The position numbers were made by a program, and so were the translations under genes. The notes beneath the pieces are model-generated. The model was not told the origin of the DNA. It made no database searches and saw nothing but the letters and a program-made list of their open reading frames with translations. A DNA stretch of 5,784 bases, from positions 1 through 5,784 of the forward strand of contig CAZUET010000111.1 in assembly GCA_964619685.1 (NCBI GenBank). The letters are read 5' to 3'. This stretch comes from RUG14300 sp964619685. GTDB taxonomy: Bacteria > Bacillota > Clostridia > Christensenellales > CAG-1252. Below, piece by piece: positions 1 to 5,784 of this stretch (position 1 is the first letter of the stretch; every line of letters starts with the position of its first letter).

Positions 1-16
1 CACATAATAAAAAGTC

Positions 17-37
17 TTTAGATAATATATATCTAAA
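17..37. repeat. 8-bp perfect inverted repeat (possible operator)
   Basis: TTTAGATA at 17-24 is the exact reverse complement of TATCTAAA at 30-37, with five bases between them. It begins two bases beyond the -10 of the candidate leftward promoter and would cover its start point, a usual place for a repressor site. Its pure A/T-rich make-up means that it could also be chance or a weak RNA hairpin. Confidence 0.4.
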
Positions 38-38
38 T

Positions 39-67
39 AGTATATATATTAAATAAAGAGGTAACAA
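39..67 (-). promoter_or_regulatory. Candidate leftward sigma-A-type promoter
   Basis: On the minus strand, TTGTTA (67-62, four of six matches to TTGACA) is followed after exactly 17 nt by TATACT (44-39, five of six matches to TATAAT). Transcription would start near position 32 and run off the left edge. A possible start ATG lies at 5-3, though with a poor ribosome site. The region is so A/T-rich that a chance match is quite possible, and a gene to the left cannot be seen. Confidence 0.35.
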
Positions 68-75
68 CTCTTATT
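52..75. repeat. Short imperfect inverted repeat next to the terminator
   Basis: AATA-A-AGAG (52-60) pairs with CTCTTATT (68-75) with one bulged A, around a seven-base loop GTAACAA. It sits between the terminator and the 17-37 palindrome, and its loop holds the -35 of the candidate leftward promoter. Its function is unknown, and it may be only a weak secondary structure. Confidence 0.3.
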
Positions 76-81
76 ATAAAG

Positions 82-117
82 AAAAAGGACAATTGGTATT
101 CCATTTGTCCTTTTTTT
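82..117 (-). terminator. Rho-independent terminator of the operon, structurally bidirectional
   Basis: Bases 82-96 pair with 101-115 (AAAAAGGACAA..TGG with its complement) apart from one T-T mismatch at 93/104, leaving a four-base loop TATT. Read on the minus strand, the stem is followed by TTTTTCTTTA and begins about 30 nt after the HAD stop, which is what an operon terminator should look like. Read on the plus strand it ends in seven T residues, so it could also stop a gene coming from the left. Confidence 0.88.
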
Positions 118-145
118 ATGCGGATCTTTAATCGATGCCACATTT

Positions 146-838
146 TTATATATTGCTTATTAGTGCGATATATAGATTTTCAAAGCTGTCAATATCTAAA
201 TCGGGTTTTATATCGCTTAAGTTTATTCTATGGTTTGGATTATACCAGATTGTCTTTATTCCATAGTTAATACCACCCAGTATGTCCGATGTTAAACTAT
301 CGCCGACCATTACACAGTTATTTTTATCAAAGTGGTCAATAGACCTGGCAACTATATCAAAGTATTCCTTATCGGGCTTTTTGACACCAAGAAGCTCGGA
401 TATAAATACACCGTCCACTTTTGCTGATAAACCGCTCAATTTTAGTCGATTTTGCTGTACATCGGTGCTTCCGTTTGTAACCAAGTAAATATTATAGTAT
501 TCCTTTATTCTATCAAGAAATGCTTCTGCTCCATCCATATACTCGCATTGATCTTTCAGTATACCGAAGTAATATGAGTTAAATTCATCCGAATTAAAGC
601 CTTCAACACCAAGTTTATCAAAAAACCTATCAAAGCGTTCTAAAAGCAATTTGGATTTGGTTATCTCACCACATTCGAAGGCTTTCCACAATGCATCATT
701 TATGGTATGATAATAATTCAGCGTTTCTTCGGTGACGGGTAAACCGAAATGGTCAAGCGTTTCGGTAATTGCTACCCGTTCACCACGCTTAAAATCAAGC
801 AATGTATCATCTATGTCAATAAATAGTATTTTTCGCAT
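146..838 (-). CDS. yjjG: HAD-superfamily (subfamily IA) phosphatase, YjjG/YfnB-like pyrimidine nucleotidase
   Basis: A 230-residue soluble phosphatase. All four HAD motifs are present: motif I FIDIDDTL (6-13), with nucleophile D8 and acid/base D10; motif II threonine T121 in LVTNGS (119-124); motif III lysine K154 in GVKKPD (151-156); and motif IV GDSLTSD (179-185), with Mg2+-binding aspartates D180 and D185. Residues of about 15-100 form the helical C1 cap. GDSLTSDILGGINYGIKTIW (179-198) and the length match the YjjG/YfnB group. E. coli YjjG dephosphorylates pyrimidine nucleoside monophosphates and helps clear non-canonical ones; that activity is inferred here, because HAD enzymes are promiscuous. 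The ATG shares one base with the ATPase stop (TAATG) and has only a weak AGG nine nt upstream, so it is probably translationally coupled. It is the last gene of the operon, about 30 nt before an intrinsic terminator. Phosphoglycolate phosphatase or another HAD-IA activity is the main alternative. Confidence 0.92.
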   Translation of the reverse strand: MRKILFIDIDDTLLDFKRGERVAITETLDHFGLPVTEETLNYYHTINDALWKAFECGEITKSKLLLERFDRFFDKLGVEGFNSDEFNSYYFGILKDQCEYMDGAEAFLDRIKEYYNIYLVTNGSTDVQQNRLKLSGLSAKVDGVFISELLGVKKPDKEYFDIVARSIDHFDKNNCVMVGDSLTSDILGGINYGIKTIWYNPNHRINLSDIKPDLDIDSFENLYIALISNI

Positions 839-3525
839 TATTTTTTACCTGCAATTATTTTGTTTTCGATTATCTTTTGTATTTCCACCAACGGTACTAT
901 GGCTATAGCACTACCCATTGCAATCAACCATTGCTTCCAGTCAAGTGATACGATTCCAAACCATGCGTTCAAGCCGGGTATCAATACAACAGCTAAGAGG
1001 AGTACAGCACCCAATACAAAGGATAAATTGAGCATTCCATTGGATAACAAGTCCTTATGAAGTACCGTTCTATTTGCACTACGCAAATTATAAGAATGGA
1101 ATAACTGTATAAATCCAAGTGTAATGAATACCATTGTCGAGCCGACCTCGGGTGATTCGAATAGAAAATAACCGATACAGAAGGAAAGCATACTCAATAC
1201 AGTTTGCATAAATCCTTGTATAATAATATCCTTACCTGTCTTACCCGAGAATAAGCTCTTACCACGCTTTCTCGGTGGATTATCCATTATATCGTTTTCA
1301 GCCTTTTCTACGCCTAACGCTAATGCAGGCATTGTGTCGGTAATCAGATTAATCCACAAAATCATGACCGGGGATAAAAATACAATATTCTGTCCGACAA
1401 TAGAGCTTAATATCAATGTTGAAATAAATAAACAGAGAACTTCGGCAATATTTGCAGAGAATAAGAATTGAACTGCTTTGGATATATTTGTATATATCTT
1501 ACGACCTTCTTCTACTGCACCTACTATGGTTACGAAGTTATCATCCACCAAGATCATATCCGCAGCGCCCTTGGAAACATCGGCTCCTGTAATGCCCATT
1601 CCTATACCTATATCGGCATTCTTAATAGCAGGTGCATCGTTTACACCGTCACCTGTCATCGCTACAACCTTACCCTTAGATTGGTATGCCTGAACGATTC
1701 TAACCTTATTTTCGGGACTAACTCTTGCGAATACAGAATACTCTTCTATACATGCATAGAACTCTTCATCACTCATGGAGTCTATCATTGCTCCGCTCAT
1801 GACCTTATCGCCTTTACGCTTAATACCTATCTCACGAGCAATAGCAGCTGCTGTAACCATATGATCGCCTGTGATCATTATAGGTCTGATTCCTGCATTA
1901 AAGCACTTTTGAACAGCATCCTTGACCTCTGCTCGAGGTGGGTCTATCATACCGACCAAGCCTATGAATATCAAATCGTTTTCGATAAATGACTTATCAC
2001 GACTTACATCATAAGTCATTGCAGAGCCTAAAACCCTTAATGCATTATCGCCAAAGGACATATTTACACTCGAAATATTATCAAGATCTGCCTTGGTGAT
2101 ATTACGGACGGTACCGTTATCTAATATTTTGGTACATCTCGAAAGCAGTATATCGGGAGCACCTTTGACATAAGCGACCTTGCCGTCTGATGATGCATTA
2201 TATGTTGTCATCAATTTACGCACGCTATCAAACGGTATTTCGTCGAATCTCTTATTATTGTCTGTTACCGTGTGATAATCTAAGCCGTACTGTTCACCGA
2301 ATGCCACAAGTGCAGTTTCGGTAGGATCTCCGAATAATCCATCGGGCGTCTTTTGAGTATCATTACATAGCATCAACGCTTTAACGAGTATATCGGTATC
2401 TGTACCCTTTTCAGCACTCTCCGCATTGACAGTATTACCAATAGTGTACAGTTTTTTAACGGTCATTCTATTTAATGTAAGCGTACCTGTTTTATCCGAG
2501 CAAATAATCTCACAGCTTCCTAATGTTTCAACTGCAGGTAGATTGCGTATAATGGCGTTTTTCTTACTCATACGCTGTACACCAAGTGCTAACACTATGG
2601 TCACAACTGCAGGCAGTCCTTCGGGAATAGCTGCAACCGCTATTGCAACTGCTGTCATAAAGCAACTCAGTATCTCATCCATGACATGCTCACCGTCGGT
2701 AATGATACCACGAATAAGTGATACCGCAAAAATAACGAATGCAACCGCTAATACGATAACAGATATTATCTTAGCAGTTTTAGCAAGTTGCTTTTGTAAG
2801 GGTGTCGTTTGCTCGTCACCTGTAAGCATTCCTGCAATCTTTCCGACCTCGGTATTCATACCTACATTGACAACTACGCCTACACCTCTACCATAGCTGA
2901 CGGTACCTGTACTATATGCCATATTGACTCTATCGCCTATAGGTGCTTTTTCGTCCACAATAACATCTGCATCCTTGTCAACAGGCACAGATTCACCCGT
3001 AAGTGCTGATTCTTCTATTTTTAATGATGCGGTCTCAATAAGTCGTAAATCGGCAGGAACATAATCGCCGGCTTCTAACACAACGATATCACCGTCCACC
3101 AATAACTCGCTCGGAATCTTGACAAGTTCGCCGTCACGGTACACCTTACTTAACGGCTTATTCATATTTCTAAGCGCTTCAAGAGAATTATCCGCCTTGA
3201 CCTCTTGGACTGTACCTATAACCGCATTTAATATTACGATAAAGAATATTATACCGGAATCTATCAAATCGGTATAATCTCCCGTTTTATTACCGCTTAC
3301 TATTGCTAATACCGTAGAAATAACAGCTGCAACAATAAGCACTATTATCATTACATCCTTAAACTGACTAAAAAATCTACCTAAAAGTGTTTTCTTTTTA
3401 CCTGCATCAAGCTCATTCTTTCCGTTCTGCTTTAGTCGGATATCGGCTTCAGCTGAAGTCAAGCCCTCTCTACTCGCCTGATGATCTATCAAGACCTGTT
3501 CAATAGTTTTGGAAAAATCTTTCAT
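838..3525 (-). CDS. Cation-translocating P-type ATPase (P2 type, probably Ca2+ efflux)
   Basis: An 895-residue membrane pump, full length for the family, that probably exports Ca2+ from the cytoplasm using ATP. Seen in order: the N-terminal cation-ATPase domain (about 5-55); M1 and M2 (about 57-77 and 87-106); the actuator domain with TGES at 176-179; M3 and M4 (about 251-272 and 285-312) with PEGLP at 301-305; the phosphorylation motif DKTGTLT at 344-350, with D344 the phosphorylated aspartate; nucleotide-domain FDSVRK (432-437) and KGAPD (454-458); TGD (552-554) and TGDGVNDAP (624-632); then six more helices from about 684. Likely ion ligands by comparison with SERCA are E302 (M4), N692 and E695 (M5), and N726, T729 and D730 (M6). 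M8 has Q807 in a QLF context, as in plasma-membrane Ca2+ pumps. The set fits Ca2+; Mn2+ or another divalent ion is less likely. It starts nine nt after the GNAT stop, with AAGGGT as ribosome site. Its TAA overlaps the HAD start by one base. Confidence 0.94.
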   Translation of the reverse strand: MKDFSKTIEQVLIDHQASREGLTSAEADIRLKQNGKNELDAGKKKTLLGRFFSQFKDVMIIVLIVAAVISTVLAIVSGNKTGDYTDLIDSGIIFFIVILNAVIGTVQEVKADNSLEALRNMNKPLSKVYRDGELVKIPSELLVDGDIVVLEAGDYVPADLRLIETASLKIEESALTGESVPVDKDADVIVDEKAPIGDRVNMAYSTGTVSYGRGVGVVVNVGMNTEVGKIAGMLTGDEQTTPLQKQLAKTAKIISVIVLAVAFVIFAVSLIRGIITDGEHVMDEILSCFMTAVAIAVAAIPEGLPAVVTIVLALGVQRMSKKNAIIRNLPAVETLGSCEIICSDKTGTLTLNRMTVKKLYTIGNTVNAESAEKGTDTDILVKALMLCNDTQKTPDGLFGDPTETALVAFGEQYGLDYHTVTDNNKRFDEIPFDSVRKLMTTYNASSDGKVAYVKGAPDILLSRCTKILDNGTVRNITKADLDNISSVNMSFGDNALRVLGSAMTYDVSRDKSFIENDLIFIGLVGMIDPPRAEVKDAVQKCFNAGIRPIMITGDHMVTAAAIAREIGIKRKGDKVMSGAMIDSMSDEEFYACIEEYSVFARVSPENKVRIVQAYQSKGKVVAMTGDGVNDAPAIKNADIGIGMGITGADVSKGAADMILVDDNFVTIVGAVEEGRKIYTNISKAVQFLFSANIAEVLCLFISTLILSSIVGQNIVFLSPVMILWINLITDTMPALALGVEKAENDIMDNPPRKRGKSLFSGKTGKDIIIQGFMQTVLSMLSFCIGYFLFESPEVGSTMVFITLGFIQLFHSYNLRSANRTVLHKDLLSNGMLNLSFVLGAVLLLAVVLIPGLNAWFGIVSLDWKQWLIAMGSAIAIVPLVEIQKIIENKIIAGKK

Positions 3526-3530
3526 ATTTT

Positions 3531-3536
3531 ACCCTT
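3531..3536 (-). promoter_or_regulatory. Shine-Dalgarno of the ATPase, overlapping the GNAT stop codon
   Basis: The minus strand reads AAGGGT, whose first two bases are the last two bases of the GNAT stop TAA. Five nt separate it from the ATPase ATG at 3525-3523. This supports the chosen start and suggests that ribosomes ending on the GNAT gene can reload directly on the ATPase message. Confidence 0.65.
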
Positions 3537-4014
3537 ATTTATTCTTAATTGCTTTCGTTAAGATAACAGATTCAACATCATATCCTAATGATCTATAAAA
3601 ATCGTATGCACCTTGATTAGCATACCAACAATTTAACTTAACGCTATCGACCTCTAACAAGTCCGCTGATTTCTCAATATGGTCTATCAACGCTCGACCT
3701 ACTCCCATCTTTCTATATTTTTCCGATACAAATATATCGGTAATCTTTATCGCCTTAGACGGCAATGCATTTAATGTCTTTGGTCTATTCTCTACATTAA
3801 ACACGGCAAATCCTGCTCGTACACCGTCAATCTCGGCTATAAGAACCGCTCTATTGATGTCCAAAAGCAGTTTTTCTACATACGACACGCCGAACATATC
3901 CGTATCTAAAGAGAAAATGTCGGGGAGTAATGCAACATGATAGTCGCATAACTCCTTCAACATTTCACTGATAGTCTGTATGTCGCTATTATCGGCGTAT
4001 CTGACTAAAATCAT
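3535..4014 (-). CDS. GNAT family N-acetyltransferase, substrate unknown
   Basis: A 159-residue single-domain GNAT protein, predicted to be cytoplasmic and to move an acetyl group from acetyl-CoA to an amine. The N-terminus (ILVRYADNSDIQTISEML, 2-19) is the usual first strand and helix of the fold. Motif A, the acetyl-CoA pyrophosphate loop, is seen as ITDIFVSEKYRKMGVGRALI (91-110), with the R/QxxGxG signature at R101-G104-G106. Motif B follows as LNCWYANQGAYDFYRSLGY (127-145), where N133 and Y140 sit where many GNATs have a conserved Asn and the general-acid Tyr. There is no signal peptide or membrane segment. The ATG lies inside the proS stop (ATGA), and only a poor Shine-Dalgarno (GAG) is visible before it, so translation probably depends on ribosomes finishing proS. 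The substrate cannot be read from sequence: small molecule, antibiotic, protein N-terminus and aminoacyl conjugate are all possible. Next to proS a translation-linked role is tempting but unproven. Confidence 0.9.
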   Translation of the reverse strand: MILVRYADNSDIQTISEMLKELCDYHVALLPDIFSLDTDMFGVSYVEKLLLDINRAVLIAEIDGVRAGFAVFNVENRPKTLNALPSKAIKITDIFVSEKYRKMGVGRALIDHIEKSADLLEVDSVKLNCWYANQGAYDFYRSLGYDVESVILTKAIKNK

Positions 4015-5735
4015 ACTCTATAAGGCTTTTTAAGCTCTTCTACTAAATTAAGAATACCCTGTACGGCACCGTCAACGGGCATAGTTGTCTTGATACTCTT
4101 ATCTCTTGTAGATACTTCAACCACATTCTCAGCCAAATTCTTGGGGCTGACTACAACTCTTACAGGTGAACCGAATAAGTCTGCATCGGCAAACATTGAG
4201 CCTGGACGAATATCTCTATCATCCAATAATACATCGGCATGCTTGGATAACTCTGCATATAAATCATTAGCAACCTTGCTGACATTCTCGTCATCGGCAC
4301 GCAAATTACAAATTTCGATCTCCCAAGGTGCTATCGTAATAGGCCAAATGGGACCGTACTTATCATGGCTCTCTTCACAAATGGATGCCATAAGTCTGCC
4401 TACACCTATTCCGTAACAGCCCATAATAGGATATTGAGGTGTATTGTTCTCGTCAATATAGGTAAGATTCATACTCTTTGAATACTTAGTACCCAACTGG
4501 AAGATATTACCTATCTCGATACCGTTACTGAGCTTAATTGTGTGCTTTCCGCATTTAGGACAAATACCTCCGTCGATTATCTTGGCAACATCTATAAATT
4601 CAATATTACCGAGATCTCTGGATATATCGAGTCCAACATAGTGGTAATCGGCTTCATTTGCACCGCATACCATATTTACGCCACCTTTTATAGAGCTATC
4701 GTATATAATGGTAGCCTTACTATTAAGTGCAACAGGTCCGATAAATCCCGCAACTATATCAGAATCGGTGATTTCCTTTGCTTTATATATTTCGCCCTTG
4801 ACGGCATTACGAAGCTTTGTTTCATTTACTTCGAGATCGCCTCTAATGAATACGATAACATAGGAATCATCCTCTGTTTTTTGATATACAACAGCTTTAC
4901 AAAGAGATTTTGCATCCACCTTTAAGAAACGGCAAATATCCTCAATGGTCTTTTGGTGGGGAGTAGATACCTTTTCTAAATTACGGCTCTCGCACGATTC
5001 ATTGACGATAACACTCTCTGCGCACTCCATATTAGCGGTATATCCGCATTCTAAATCAGAGCATATAGCTAATGTATCCTCACCAACGGGGGTCAAAAGC
5101 ATAAATTCATGCGATACATTACCGCCCATCATACCCGAATCGGATTTAACGGATATAAAATTCTTGGCACCGGCACGCTTAAAAATATTCTCATATGCCT
5201 TATGACAACGCTCATAATATACCTGCAGATCTTCGTTACTGGTATGGAACGAATAAGCATCCTTCATGGTAAACTCTCTAACTCTAATCAATCCGCCACG
5301 AGGTCTTGCTTCATCTCTGAATTTCGTTTGAATCTGATATATCATAAACGGATATTGGGTATATGACTTTGCTACATTTCTAACAAGATGCACTGACGCT
5401 TCCTCGTGAGTCATACCCAAAACCATATCAGAATCCGAGCGATCCTTAAATCTAACCATTTCGCTACCTATCGAATAATATCTTCCCGATTCTTGCCAAA
5501 TGCTTGCAGGCATAACAACAGGGAATAAGACCTCTTGACCGTCTACGGCATCCATCTCTTCACGAATAATATTCTGAATTTTCTTGGATATTCTTTGTGC
5601 AGGGGGTAATAAAGTAAATATGCCGTTACCTACATTTTTGATGTATCCGCCCTTCAGCATCAATAGCTGACTTTCAATTGCGATATCGTCGGATACTGCC
5701 TTCAATCTTTCACCTAACAGTGAACTAACCTTCAT
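4011..5735 (-). CDS. proS: Prolyl-tRNA synthetase (class II, bacterial type with editing insertion)
   Basis: This cytoplasmic enzyme charges tRNA-Pro with proline using ATP. At 574 residues it has the usual length of the bacterial form that carries the INS (YbaK-like) editing domain. Seen in order: the N-terminal class II catalytic region with motif 1 around FPVVMPASIWQESGR (71-85); the proline-site THEE at 109-112; motif 2 around FRDEARPRGG (139-148) followed by REFTMKDAYSFH (153-164); the insertion at about 224-407; motif 3 GCYGIGVGR (439-447) with its arginine R447; and a C-terminal anticodon-binding domain from about 466, including DDRDIRPGSMFADADLFGSP (505-524). In the insertion, K280 probably matches the lysine needed to hydrolyse mischarged Ala-tRNA-Pro, and GFIGP (330-334) matches the GXXXP loop. 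Cysteines 225, 230, 392 and 395 flank the insertion and could bind zinc (inference). The start is supported by AAGGAG six nt upstream and a family-typical N-terminus. It is the first visible gene of the operon, and its TGA overlaps the next start (ATGA). Confidence 0.97.
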   Translation of the reverse strand: MKVSSLLGERLKAVSDDIAIESQLLMLKGGYIKNVGNGIFTLLPPAQRISKKIQNIIREEMDAVDGQEVLFPVVMPASIWQESGRYYSIGSEMVRFKDRSDSDMVLGMTHEEASVHLVRNVAKSYTQYPFMIYQIQTKFRDEARPRGGLIRVREFTMKDAYSFHTSNEDLQVYYERCHKAYENIFKRAGAKNFISVKSDSGMMGGNVSHEFMLLTPVGEDTLAICSDLECGYTANMECAESVIVNESCESRNLEKVSTPHQKTIEDICRFLKVDAKSLCKAVVYQKTEDDSYVIVFIRGDLEVNETKLRNAVKGEIYKAKEITDSDIVAGFIGPVALNSKATIIYDSSIKGGVNMVCGANEADYHYVGLDISRDLGNIEFIDVAKIIDGGICPKCGKHTIKLSNGIEIGNIFQLGTKYSKSMNLTYIDENNTPQYPIMGCYGIGVGRLMASICEESHDKYGPIWPITIAPWEIEICNLRADDENVSKVANDLYAELSKHADVLLDDRDIRPGSMFADADLFGSPVRVVVSPKNLAENVVEVSTRDKSIKTTMPVDGAVQGILNLVEELKKPYRV

Positions 5736-5741
5736 ATAAAA

Positions 5742-5747
5742 CTCCTT
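5742..5747 (-). promoter_or_regulatory. Shine-Dalgarno site of proS
   Basis: The minus strand reads AAGGAG, then six nt, then the proS ATG at 5735-5733. This strong, well-spaced site fixes the start codon. The remaining upstream bases to the window edge show no convincing -35/-10 pair and no T-box TGGN element. Confidence 0.85.
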
Positions 5748-5768
5748 AAAACATAAATACTTACACTT

Positions 5769-5784
5769 TAATAAGCATTTATTA
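5769..5784. repeat. Small A/T inverted repeat at the right edge, upstream of proS
   Basis: TAATAA (5769-5774) is the reverse complement of TTATTA (5779-5784) around a four-base loop GCAT. It is cut by the window edge, so its true extent is unknown. Too weak to terminate alone, it could be part of an operator or a longer leader structure before proS. Read leftward it also begins with TAA TAA, which could be stop codons of an upstream gene, but the frame cannot be known. Confidence 0.25.

Noticed and set aside
1468..1992. Plus-strand open frame of 174 codons
   Set aside because: It lies wholly antisense to the phosphorylation and hinge region of the P-type ATPase, where the minus strand encodes well-known motifs. 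Its product is rich in Cys, Tyr, His and Ile and has no recognisable domain.
2426..2896. Plus-strand open frame of 156 codons with hydrophobic stretches
   Set aside because: It is antisense to the M3-M4 and DKTGTLT region of the ATPase. Its low-complexity Thr/Ile/Ala composition is what the complement of membrane-helix codons gives.
4011..4014. Frameshift or gene fusion between proS and the GNAT gene
   Set aside because: Both proteins are full length with normal ends. The ATGA overlap is an ordinary coupled start/stop.
4542..4925. Plus-strand open frame of 127 codons
   Set aside because: It is antisense to the editing insertion of proS and has no convincing ribosome site or known motif. Other plus-strand frames within 282-5366 are rejected for the same reason.
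5736..5784. Possible T-box leader before proS
   Set aside because: Synthetase genes of Firmicutes often have T-boxes, but these 49 nt contain no TGGN antiterminator bulge or terminator stem. A leader further upstream cannot be judged.

Overview
The window looks like ordinary core chromosome from a low-GC, standard-code bacterium, most likely a Firmicute of the class Clostridia. This rests on the A/T-rich base composition, strong Shine-Dalgarno sites, TGG for tryptophan, and the flavour of the proteins: a bacterial-type ProRS with an editing insertion, a clostridial-looking Ca2+-type P-ATPase and a YjjG/YfnB-like HAD phosphatase. The lineage is an inference, since no RNA marker gene is present. 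I see no mobile element, CRISPR array, tRNA or rRNA.

Four genes fill positions 146-5735, all on the minus strand and read right to left: proS (prolyl-tRNA synthetase), a GNAT N-acetyltransferase, a cation P-type ATPase (probably calcium export), and a HAD phosphatase of the pyrimidine nucleotidase type. They are packed as one operon. proS and the GNAT gene overlap by 4 nt (ATGA). Nine nt separate the GNAT gene from the ATPase, whose Shine-Dalgarno overlaps the preceding stop codon. The ATPase and HAD genes overlap by 1 nt (TAATG). The operon ends in a clear intrinsic terminator at 82-117. Only 49 nt upstream of proS are visible, so its promoter and any leader control lie mostly outside the window.

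The genes do not form an obvious single pathway. They combine a translation enzyme, an acetyltransferase of unknown substrate, an ion pump and a possible nucleotide house-cleaning phosphatase. This reads as a growth-linked housekeeping operon rather than a dedicated system.

The left 80 nt are very A/T-rich. They hold two small inverted repeats and a promoter-like pair facing left (TTGTTA, 17 nt, TATACT), so a further leftward gene may start just beyond the edge. Alternatively, an open plus-strand frame ending at position 56 could be the tail of a convergent gene. I found no convincing evidence of a new biological system. The points most worth a second look are the ion-site make-up of the ATPase, the tight operon grouping, and the left-edge promoter/palindrome.
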